Source of the DNA: Pelotomaculum thermopropionicum SI | GTDB taxonomy: Bacteria > Bacillota > Desulfotomaculia > Desulfotomaculales > Pelotomaculaceae | DNA: 64,000 bases | Direction: 5' to 3' | NCBI GenBank assembly: GCA_000010565.1 | Contig: AP009389.1 | Location: 124,001-188,000 of the forward strand | Shown: piece by piece, positions 35,641 through 41,837 of the stretch | Position numbering within the stretch: the first letter of the stretch is position 1 | Layout: every line of letters starts with the position of its first letter | Made by a program: the position numbers and the translations under genes | Notes under the pieces: generated by a model | The model's database searches: none | The model's input: the letters and a program-made list of their open reading frames with translations, nothing else | Told to the model about the DNA's origin: nothing

Positions 35641-36648
35641 ATGTCAACCATTTTCGGTAGGCCCACAGGGCTATTTTTTAGTTATGACGCTATATTTGAA
35701 CGTCACGATTTAACGACTCTACAAAAACTGGTTTATATATATTTTTGCCGGCGGGCAAATAATAACGGTCAGTCAACGCCGTCCTACGATGACATTGCGA
35801 AAGACTGTGGCTGTCACCGAAGCAGTGCTATCGAGGCTGTTAATACTTTAGGAAAAATGGGCCTAGTGGTAAAGCATAGGCGAAAGAGGCACAATGGTTC
35901 CGATACGTCTAACATGTATGTTGTTTTCCCGCCTGGTAGTCCATTCGACGGAAATAGGGAAGTAATCAATGATAACGGTAAAGCCATACCCAAAAAACCC
36001 AGTAGTTTCGAGGGGTCGTCTCAGACGACCCCAGGTAGGGTCGTCCAGGACGACCCCCGTGGGGTCGTTTCAGGCGACCCCCAGAAGGAATATAGATCTG
36101 TTGTTGTTGTTGATCAACAACCGGGCGGCGAAAAAATTTCAGACGGTGAAACCGAGAGCAGCTCTGTCGAGGACAGCGCTGCTTTTGCTTTGCCGGCCAG
36201 CGGTGAACAGGAGAGCTGCAGCCGGGCCGACCAGGCGGGCCCGGCAGAAAAGTCTACGTGGGAGAAGATTCGTGAAGACGTCCGGGCGGTAGCCGGTGTT
36301 GACATATCTGTGAGCTTCGCAAAGGAGATCGAGAAGAATTATCCACCAGAGAAGGTTTCAGTTGTCCTTGAGGAGCTTGACCGGCAGCTCGCCCAGGGCG
36401 TCGAGATCCGGGGGGTGGGAGCCTGGCTGCGGTATGCACTGGAAAATGATATACAGCCCGATCAGCCAGTCACCAGGCCAAAAACTAAAACAATTCGGTT
36501 AAAGGACGACAACAACAGGACCCCCAGAGCCAGGCCCGAAGTCAGGCCTGAGCCGGGAATAAGTTACCGCAGGACGCCGGAACAAGAACAAAAAAGAAAA
36601 GAATTCATAAAAAGTTTATATGTTGGTTACAAGCCCGGAGGAAATTAA
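35641..36648 (+). CDS. HTH_36-type replication-initiator-like protein
   Basis: 335 residues. The N-terminal 100 residues (FGRPTGLFFSYDAIFERHDL, then TPSYDDIAKDCGCHRSSAIE and AVNTLGKMGLVVKHRRKRH) form the winged helix HTH_36 found in plasmid and phage replication initiators. A low-complexity linker encoded by three palindromes (see separate entry) follows, then a C-terminal region (SFAKEIEKNYPPEKVSVVLE, GAWLRYALENDI) and a basic tail with RTPEQEQKRKEF. It begins the plasmid/phage-like half of the island. Initiator function is inferred from the domain only. Confidence 0.75.
   Translation: MSTIFGRPTGLFFSYDAIFERHDLTTLQKLVYIYFCRRANNNGQSTPSYDDIAKDCGCHRSSAIEAVNTLGKMGLVVKHRRKRHNGSDTSNMYVVFPPGSPFDGNREVINDNGKAIPKKPSSFEGSSQTTPGRVVQDDPRGVVSGDPQKEYRSVVVVDQQPGGEKISDGETESSSVEDSAAFALPASGEQESCSRADQAGPAEKSTWEKIREDVRAVAGVDISVSFAKEIEKNYPPEKVSVVLEELDRQLAQGVEIRGVGAWLRYALENDIQPDQPVTRPKTKTIRLKDDNNRTPRARPEVRPEPGISYRRTPEQEQKRKEFIKSLYVGYKPGGN
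36012..36081. repeat. three palindromes inside the initiator-like gene
   Basis: GGGGTCGTC-TCA-GACGACCCC (36012-36032), GGGTCGTC-CAG-GACGACCC (36038-36056) and GGGGTCG...CGACCCC (36061-36081). Centres are about 25 bases apart. They lie in the linker-coding part of the gene. Confidence 0.9.
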
Positions 36649-36765
36649 AACTGAAAATGGCCGGTATTACAGGAGGCTTTTCGGGCCAAGGGAGGGTGAT
36701 GCGCTTATCGGCAAAAAGTTGCGGGAAAAAGAGTCGGGTGAACTGGCTGAGGTTGTCGGGTACGA

Positions 36766-37013
36766 GGATGGAAAAATTGACAGTCAACCACCCCCGCTTG
36801 TAGAAGCGGGGGCTTGTCCTGGCGGGGACAGGGGCAACTGGCTGACTAGGCGGCAACCTTACAGTTGCAGAAGTCCGAGGGGCTACCTAATCACTTCCGG
36901 GTGTTTCGCCAGCCCGGACTATGTGAGGCAGAACCGCTAAATGCCACGTACGACCAAGACCGTATTAAGCCCCGTGGACAGCGCCGAGGCGACAATCACT
37001 CCGAAAGGAGGCC
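36766..37013 (+). ncRNA. predicted omega RNA of IsrB with guide
   Basis: About 230 bases between the element's left end and isrB contain no gene but several stems, starting with the GTAG-loop hairpin. IscB/IsrB nucleases use an RNA encoded just upstream of their gene, with the guide at its 5' end taken from flanking host DNA. The guide here should be roughly 36766-36785, ending ...TTGACAGTC. The first base after the element's right end begins GTGA, matching the NTGA motif I recall for a characterised IsrB. Secondary structure was judged by eye only. Confidence 0.65.
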
Positions 37014-38113
37014 GTGTATCGGCAAATGATTACCAGAGTTCCTGTGGTGGGCGTGGACGGAAAACCCCTCATGCCCACCACGCCAAGAAGAGCCCGCCTG
37101 TTAATACGGGACGGCCTGGCCAAACGCCGGAGAAACAAGCTGGGGCTTTTTTACGTCCAGATGCTCCGGCCAGTCGGAACCGAAACCCAACCCATGGCCC
37201 TGGCCGTGGACCCCGGCGCGAAGTACGACGGCATATCAATAGCTTCACACAAACAAATCGAACTAAAGGCGATGGTGTTCCTGCCTGTTGGCGTGCCGGA
37301 GAAGATGGAAACCCGGAGGAATCTGCGCCGGGCCAGGAGATTCAGGAACACTCCCCGCAGGCCAGCCCGTTTCGACAATCGGAGGAGGAAAGGTTACTGG
37401 TTAGCTCCCACGCAGCGTTCCAAAGTGGAATGCCGGCTGAAAGTCGTCCGGGAACTCTGCAAAGTATTCCCCGTCTGGCTCATCGTCACCGAAGACGTGC
37501 GGTTCAACCACGCCAGGAGTCGCAACGGTAAATACTTCTCCACCGTAGAGATCGGCAAGGCCCTCACTTACTTTGAGTACAAAAAGCTGGCCGAACTCAA
37601 GCTCGTGAAGGTATCCGATACCGACGCCTGGCGTGAGAGGTTCGGGTTGGTAAAGTATACGGAACGCAAGTGGGAACAAACACCCGAGACCCACGCCAAT
37701 GACGCCGTGGCGATGTTGATGGGTATAACCGGCTGCGAAAAAGCCGTCACGCCTTTCTATGTCTGGCGAAAACTCCAGTACGCCCGCCGTAGCCTGCACC
37801 GGCAGCATTTCCAGAAAGGCAGCAAAAGGCCCCTGTTCGGTGGCGCCAGCAACGGCACTTTTTTCCGCAAGGGCGACTGGGTGGAGGCAGAAAAAGCCGG
37901 AGTAAAATATCGCGGTTGGGTCTGTGGACTGCCGACGGAAACCACGAAACTGGTGGGTGTTGCGGATGCAGACGGCAAGCGGATAGGCCAGTTCAGCCCG
38001 AAGAAAGTCAGGCTGCTGGCCAGGTCAACAGGTTTTTCCTGGATAACAGCGGCATGACGATGGTCACTGCACGGCATTCCTCCCGCCGCCTGTAGAGGCG
38101 GGGGAATCCTGCC
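36786..38113 (+). mobile_element. IS200/IS605-like element carrying isrB
   Basis: A 1328-bp element with no transposase gene, so it is probably mobilised by a TnpA in trans. The left end has the hairpin CCCCCGCTT-GTAG-AAGCGGGGG (36791-36812). The right end has CCGCCT-GTAG-AGGCGG (38086-38101) with an outer stem GGC.ATTCC / GGAAT..GCC. Both hairpins share the GTAG loop. Removing exactly 36786-38113 restores the host frame, which fixes the borders to within a base or two. Confidence 0.82.
37026..38057 (+). CDS. isrB: IsrB, RNA-guided OMEGA nickase (RuvC only)
   Basis: 343 residues. The N-terminal PLMP/RRXRR domain reads GKPLMPTTPRRARLLIRDG. RuvC-I is ALAVDPGAKYDGISI, the arginine-rich bridge helix is RRNLRRARRFRNTPRRPARF, RuvC-II is LIVTEDVRFNHAR, and RuvC-III is HANDAVAML. 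No HNH domain lies between RuvC-II and RuvC-III, and the length of about 345 residues fits IsrB rather than IscB (about 490). IsrB nicks the non-target strand of DNA matched by its omega RNA guide. All three RuvC acids are present. ATG 37026 fits the protein start; GTG 37014 lies 2 bases after AAAGGAGG. Confidence 0.88.
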   Translation: MITRVPVVGVDGKPLMPTTPRRARLLIRDGLAKRRRNKLGLFYVQMLRPVGTETQPMALAVDPGAKYDGISIASHKQIELKAMVFLPVGVPEKMETRRNLRRARRFRNTPRRPARFDNRRRKGYWLAPTQRSKVECRLKVVRELCKVFPVWLIVTEDVRFNHARSRNGKYFSTVEIGKALTYFEYKKLAELKLVKVSDTDAWRERFGLVKYTERKWEQTPETHANDAVAMLMGITGCEKAVTPFYVWRKLQYARRSLHRQHFQKGSKRPLFGGASNGTFFRKGDWVEAEKAGVKYRGWVCGLPTETTKLVGVADADGKRIGQFSPKKVRLLARSTGFSWITAA

Positions 38114-38189
38114 GTGAGTTTGTTGAATTTGAAAACGGTGACTTGGAGGTGCTTGATAAGGATGATTTTGAGGGGTTTTATGAAGAGGT

Positions 38190-38417
38190 TTAATGGCGGC
38201 GGGGATCGTCGGAACGTCCCACCAGGTAGTCAAGGGATACGTCGAAAAAGTCGGCCAGGGCTATTAGCTTTTCAACAGATGGAAGGTTTTCTCCATTTGC
38301 AAATTGGCTCACGGCCGGACGGCTTACATTAATGGCGTTAGCTACCGCCTGTTTGGATAGTTTATTTTTGGTAATAAGGAAGCTTAACCTTTTCGCGAAA
38401 ATTTTTTTTGAAAACAT
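38190..38417 (-). CDS. XRE-family repressor (CI-like)
   Basis: 75 residues with a helix-turn-helix (KQAVANAINVSRPAVSQFAN) and ENLPSVEKLIALADFFDVSL, then DYLVGRSDD. It is the typical small phage/plasmid repressor without a protease domain. ATG 38417 follows GGGAG 5 bases upstream. It is divergent from a second HTH gene, with two operator palindromes between. The 3' end overlaps the terminal codon of the split gene. Confidence 0.88.
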   Translation of the reverse strand: MFSKKIFAKRLSFLITKNKLSKQAVANAINVSRPAVSQFANGENLPSVEKLIALADFFDVSLDYLVGRSDDPRRH

Positions 38418-38428
38418 GGTTTCTCCCA

Positions 38429-38481
38429 TTGATAGTAAGTCATGCTTACGATATAATCAAAAAATAGTAAGTGACACTTAC
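38429..38481 (+). promoter_or_regulatory. sigma-A promoter with two operator palindromes
   Basis: TTGATA (38429-38434), 17-base spacer, TATAAT (38452-38457), pointing at the gene at 38498. GTAAG-TCATG-CTTAC (38435-38449) fills the spacer and GTAAG-TGACA-CTTAC (38467-38481) covers the start region. Centres are 32 bases apart, about three helical turns. This is the layout of a CI/Cro-like switch. Confidence 0.82.
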
Positions 38482-38497
38482 GGAAAGGTGGTATCAA

Positions 38498-38725
38498 ATG
38501 AAACGTCATGTATTGTTATCTGAAATACAGCGCAAGCAGCTGACATATACCGAAGTGGGTAAAGCGGTAGGTGTGTCAAGGCAAATGATCAGCTATATTC
38601 TTAATTGTCGTTGTAAACCGTCAATTGACGTTGCTTTTAAACTTGAAAAATTCTTTGGCATCCCAGCCAGTGAACTGCTGGCTGAATCGGAGGCCAACGA
38701 TTGCGTCCGGAATAATCCCTATTAA
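38498..38725 (+). CDS. XRE-family regulator (Cro-like)
   Basis: 75 residues. HTH segment LTYTEVGKAVGVSRQMISYI, then KPSIDVAFKLEKFFGIPASE. ATG 38498 follows GGAAAGGTGG 7 bases upstream. It is transcribed from the promoter that carries both GTAAG-N5-CTTAC operators and faces the repressor gene, so mutual repression is likely. The product probably commits the element to its active program, by analogy with phage switches. Confidence 0.85.
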   Translation: MKRHVLLSEIQRKQLTYTEVGKAVGVSRQMISYILNCRCKPSIDVAFKLEKFFGIPASELLAESEANDCVRNNPY

Positions 38726-38806
38726 AAAATTCTAACACAATTACACCAAAAAGTAACGGTTCGGCAGGCTCAGAAAAAAGCGGAACGGAAGGGTGTGGAG
38801 CTTTTT

Positions 38807-39256
38807 ATGTCCTCTAATCAAGCTGCAACAAAAAAACGCGGCCGGCCGAAAAAAAATATTGACCTGGTCAGAGTGCTTGAACTGGAGAGAGCAGGTAAAA
38901 CAGACCAGGAAATAGCCGGCGAGTTGGGTGTGTCTGTGCGGACGTTCAGGAGTTTTCGCAAAAAGCATGGCATAGCGCCGGCGGCCGGTTGGGGCGGGGC
39001 CAGGCGGGGAGCCGGCAGGAAAGAATTTTCCGGTGGTTCACATGACGAAAGTGACGCATACATGGAACGGCAGCAGGCCATAGACGCCAGGGTGAATTCG
39101 ATTGATGCGGGCTTACGGGCAGGGAGGTTTAACCTGACCTTCGACCAGTGGCTTAAATGGGCAGGAAGTGTTTTCAAGTACAGCAAAGAGCGGGGGGTAT
39201 ATACCAGCGAAGAGGGTCTAGGAATACCTGCGGTAATAAGATTTTATATTGGCTGA
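38807..39256 (+). CDS. DNA-binding protein with AT-hook-like and HTH segments
   Basis: 149 residues. KKRGRPKKN near residue 10 resembles an AT-hook. A resolvase/Hin-like HTH follows (RAGKTDQEIAGELGVSVRTF, RSFRKKHGI), then GWGGARRGAGRK, a sequence seen in small phage terminase-like and mobile-element proteins. The C-terminal half is unrecognised. ATG 38807 follows GGAG. It starts a run of small genes (38807-40045) of phage or plasmid style. Confidence 0.6.
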   Translation: MSSNQAATKKRGRPKKNIDLVRVLELERAGKTDQEIAGELGVSVRTFRSFRKKHGIAPAAGWGGARRGAGRKEFSGGSHDESDAYMERQQAIDARVNSIDAGLRAGRFNLTFDQWLKWAGSVFKYSKERGVYTSEEGLGIPAVIRFYIG

Positions 39257-39297
39257 GGGCCGGCCAACTTACCAGGTGGAGCAGCCCTCAAGCGGTA

Positions 39298-39362
39298 CCC
39301 AGGGCGCGGAGGCCTCCGGTAGTGAGATTATATCATATCGGCCGCCTCCGGTGCTACCTGGG
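39298..39362. other. long hairpin in an intergenic region
   Basis: CCCAGG (39298-39303) with CCTGGG (39357-39362), and inside it GGAGG (39308-39312) with CCTCC (39345-39349), around an AT-rich loop. It lies just before the gene at 39400 and might act as an attenuator or processing site. Confidence 0.45.
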
Positions 39363-39399
39363 AGTTAAATCCTGTAAAAATTTTAAGGAGGCGGGTACG

Positions 39400-39666
39400 G
39401 TGGTTAAGAGTGCTGTCCGGATTGATGCGGCTCTGTTAGCGGGGCATTGCGCCGGCGTGGAGCAATATACCGGCGTTGACAAGTGCTTGGTTGATTTTGC
39501 TTTAAGGTTTATGGACAGGCCTGCGGAGAGGCGGAGAGGCTTCCTGGCGCTGGCGGAGAAAGAGTTCGGCGGCTTTCCGGATGAGATCAGGTTTGCGGCC
39601 ATTGGGTTTATCCGGGATCTCTGCGATGCGGCGGACAAAAGGGAGGGTGAATGGCGTGGCGCTTAA
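39400..39666 (+). CDS. small hypothetical protein
   Basis: 88 residues from GTG 39400, 9 bases after AAGGAG. Helical (IDAALLAGHCAGVEQYTGVD, FALRFMDRPAERRRGFLALA). No family is recognised. The next gene starts inside its last codons, so the two are probably coupled. The base composition is like its neighbours. Confidence 0.65.
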   Translation: MVKSAVRIDAALLAGHCAGVEQYTGVDKCLVDFALRFMDRPAERRRGFLALAEKEFGGFPDEIRFAAIGFIRDLCDAADKREGEWRGA

Positions 39667-40045
39667 TATGGCTTTCGAAGAAAAGATCCGGGAACTGGGG
39701 AGGGCGGTCCACCCGGAGGTGGTGAAAGCGCTGCCGAAAGAGTTGTGTGTTGATCCAGTGGATGTTCTGGGTGAAGCACGGACCTGGTGCGCTCCGGTGA
39801 ATGATCCGGATTATGGGGCGGAATACCTGGCGCTGGTGGAGAAGCTTGAAATGCTGGAAGAGCGGGTCCTGGGCCTTTTGCCCGCGGGAGATAAGAAAAT
39901 ACTGGATGAGCTGGAGAATGTCTTGTTTGAAATACAGGGATTAGCTTTAAAGATAGCTTTCCGGCACGGGCTCCGGGATGGGTTCAGGCTGGCCAGTTTC
40001 GTCATGGGGGCCGGTAAGGAAGGGGGTATTGATTCGCGGGCTTGA
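39656..40045 (+). CDS. small hypothetical helical protein
   Basis: About 129 residues from GTG 39656 (GGGAGG upstream) or 125 from ATG 39668. Helical, acidic, no recognised domain (KIRELGRAVHPEVVKALPKE, LVEKLEMLEERVLGLLPAGD). It overlaps the previous gene by 11 bases. The palindrome array begins 55 bases after its stop. Confidence 0.6.
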   Translation: MALNMAFEEKIRELGRAVHPEVVKALPKELCVDPVDVLGEARTWCAPVNDPDYGAEYLALVEKLEMLEERVLGLLPAGDKKILDELENVLFEIQGLALKIAFRHGLRDGFRLASFVMGAGKEGGIDSRA

Positions 40046-40100
40046 GGAGGTTGCAATGCCCGTCGGCTTTTTTCACTTTATGAACTGATCGTCGGGTGAG

Positions 40101-40338
40101 ATATGCAGGTGTAAATCTTTTGACACTTGCATATTTCACCATATATTCCGGTGTAAAGTTTTTGACAGTGTTGCGTTTCCACAACGGTGAGAAATTTTTC
40201 TCACTGTTGCGTTTCCCGCAACGGTGTAAGGTTTTTGACAGTGTTGCGGCTTTGCTCACCTGTCAATTTTTTGACACTTGGGCAATGTGTCAAATTTTTT
40301 ACACTTTACCAAATGTAAAGGTGTCAAAATTTTTACAC
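40101..40338. repeat. array of seven 18-bp palindromic units
   Basis: Units start at about 40109, 40151, 40187, 40224, 40259, 40287 and 40321. Typical units are GTGTAAAGTTTTTGACAG and GTGTCAAATTTTTTACAC. The first four read one way and the last two the opposite way; the fifth is symmetric (TGTCAATTTTTTGACA). Unit 3 is changed in both arms together (GTGAGAAA/TTTCTCAC), keeping the symmetry. Units 2-4 are separated by GTTGCGTTTCC(C)(G)CAAC mini-hairpins. Unit 1 is nested in ATATGCA...TGCATAT. There is no gene in 40046-40493. Iterons, a partition site or an operator array are possible. Confidence 0.9.
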
Positions 40339-40493
40339 TGTCATATTCCAAATGGGGGTGGCGCTTGGCGGACAGCGGAAAATTTTTCTTGTAGAGCGGT
40401 GCGGAAATGGTAGAATAATGTTGGGAATACCGGGCTGAGGACGGGCCTCACCTGCCGGGGATGGAAACATCCATGAAAGGGGGTGAGGCGGAA

Positions 40494-40583
40494 ATGATTC
40501 AAACAGCGGACGCAATCCAAATCGTGATAGCGATCATCCTTTTTCTCACCCTCATCGTCCACATGACTGACCGGCGCAAGTAG
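40494..40583 (+). CDS. holin-like small toxin (type I toxin-antitoxin type)
   Basis: 29 residues: a polar start MIQTADAIQ, one membrane helix (IVIAIILFLTLIVHM) and a basic tail TDRRK. The size, order and tail match the putative holin-like toxins (Hol_Tox, TxpA/BsrG-like) of Firmicutes. GGGGGTGAGG lies at perfect spacing before ATG 40494; ATG 40473 is in frame too. Such toxins are usually silenced by an overlapping antisense RNA; strong stems follow the gene, but no antisense promoter was identified with certainty. Confidence 0.65.
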   Translation: MIQTADAIQIVIAIILFLTLIVHMTDRRK

Positions 40584-40587
40584 CCGA

Positions 40588-40622
40588 GAACCCTTGAAAC
40601 CGCTGCAACGGTTCCAAGGGTC
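40588..40622. terminator. hairpin after the small toxin gene
   Basis: ACCCTTG.AACCG / CGGTT.CAAGGGT stem with a short loop, followed by a second stem GAGGCGGT/ACCGCC (near 40650). There is no long T-run. In comparable toxin genes this region also holds the antisense RNA. From here to 40881 I see only a possible ribosome site (AAGGAGGT) for the next gene. Confidence 0.5.
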
Positions 40623-40881
40623 CCAGTGAAAGCCCCGACAGTGTGAGGCGGTACCGCCGTCCCTCAGTCAGTATTCCCACATATCGAAGGGGGGATAACT
40701 TTAGCTTAATAATATATCCGGTTTGCGGAATTGTCAAGTTAAGGGGACATGCCCATGGCAAATAATTCCCTCTCAGGCGCACATATTTGGCTTCTGCGGG
40801 GAGAAAATGGCCCGGGCAATAAAAAATATTTCCCAGATAACAAGAGGGGCTTAAAACGGATTTTAGAAGGAGGTATTTCAC

Positions 40882-41817
40882 GTGAGAAGCAAATTCAAGC
40901 GGCTGGTGGCGCTGGTGGCCCTGCTTGCTGTTGTTGCAGTGGGTGGCGGGGCGTATGCCGCCGACCAGAAGGTTGACGTGTACGAAAACCAGAAGCTGGT
41001 CAAGTCCGTGGTATTCAAGATCGGGGTGCCCTATTACGTCGTTGACGGCCAAACCCCCGGCGTGAAAATGGATGTTGCCCCGTTCGTGCAGAATGACCGG
41101 ACTTTCGTCCCGGTGCGCTTCCTGGGCAACGCCCTGGGGGTGGACAACAGCAACATCGCCTGGGACGACGCCACCCAGACCGCAACGCTGAAAGGCGTTA
41201 AGGCAACTCTGAGCATGGCCATCGGCAAGGCTCAGGTAGTGAGCAACGGTGCAGCGAAGGCTATCGACGTTGCCCCCATGCTGGTTGACCCGGGCAGGAC
41301 CATGTTGCCGGCTAGGTTCGTGGCAGAGGGACTGGGGTACCAGGTTGACTGGGACGAGGCGACCCAGACTGTGATATGCTGGCCGGCGGGCGAGCCGAGG
41401 CCGGACGTGAGCGCGGCGGTGGAATACCTGGTTAGCCAGGCGGTGCAGCCGGTGCAGCAGCAGCCGGCGGGCGAAACCTTCACCACGAGGGCCGGGTACC
41501 AGATCCCGAAGGAGACGAAATTGAAACTTCCTCAATATCTTGATGAACTTGGGCCGGGGGCTCCGCATAATTGCGAGTTGCTTTTCGGCATCGACCTGAC
41601 CAAAGGCGACCTGGAGAGCCAGTGGGCCGACGCCGCGTATATCCTGGGCCAGAAGCTCGACAGCCAGACAGTTGACGAAGTGATGGCCTATGTCAAGCAG
41701 AAGACGGGCTTTAAACAAGAATTAAATTACAAGACGTGGGAATCGAACGAAAAGAAAATCGGCGTTATTTCTAATTGGGGTTCCCGCGGGGTACAGATCA
41801 CCGTGTGGTACAAATAA
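40882..41817 (+). CDS. secreted protein with copper-amine-oxidase-N-like (stalk) domains
   Basis: 311 residues. GTG start 8 bases after AAGGAGG. A signal peptide (basic start, LVALVALLAVVAVGGG, cleavage after AYA) precedes two repeats of the stalk/CuAO_N1 motif: DRTFVPVRFLGNALGVDNSN with IAWDDATQTATL, and RTMLPARFVAEGLGYQVDWD with EATQTVI. The C-terminal third is unrecognised. In Firmicutes these domains are structural parts of extracellular proteins; no amine oxidase activity is implied. It heads a run of three secreted proteins inside the mobile island. Confidence 0.85.
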   Translation: MRSKFKRLVALVALLAVVAVGGGAYAADQKVDVYENQKLVKSVVFKIGVPYYVVDGQTPGVKMDVAPFVQNDRTFVPVRFLGNALGVDNSNIAWDDATQTATLKGVKATLSMAIGKAQVVSNGAAKAIDVAPMLVDPGRTMLPARFVAEGLGYQVDWDEATQTVICWPAGEPRPDVSAAVEYLVSQAVQPVQQQPAGETFTTRAGYQIPKETKLKLPQYLDELGPGAPHNCELLFGIDLTKGDLESQWADAAYILGQKLDSQTVDEVMAYVKQKTGFKQELNYKTWESNEKKIGVISNWGSRGVQITVWYK

Positions 41818-41837
41818 CAACGGGAGGTAAATGAAAA

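Larger units (their letters stand above)
36620..38193 (+). pseudogene. 81-codon gene split by the IsrB element
   Basis: Reading 36620-36785 and continuing at 38114 restores one open frame: ...ELAEVVGYEDGKIDS, a junction CGT (R), then EFVEFENGDLEVLDKDDFE and a TAA at 38191-38193. Both halves have the same acidic style. The start overlaps the end of the initiator-like gene. The protein is unrecognised. While the element is present, transcription of this gene would run into the element's structured 5' end and so could supply the omega RNA with its guide. Confidence 0.75.

Noticed and set aside
40101-40338. Palindrome array as a CRISPR array
   Set aside because: The units are imperfect palindromes of 18 bp with spacers that are themselves related hairpins, orientation flips within the array, and no cas gene is present.
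40552-41718. 388-codon minus-strand ORF opposite the stalk-domain gene
   Set aside because: The plus strand has a signal peptide and recognised repeats with a good ribosome site; the minus frame shows no family features.
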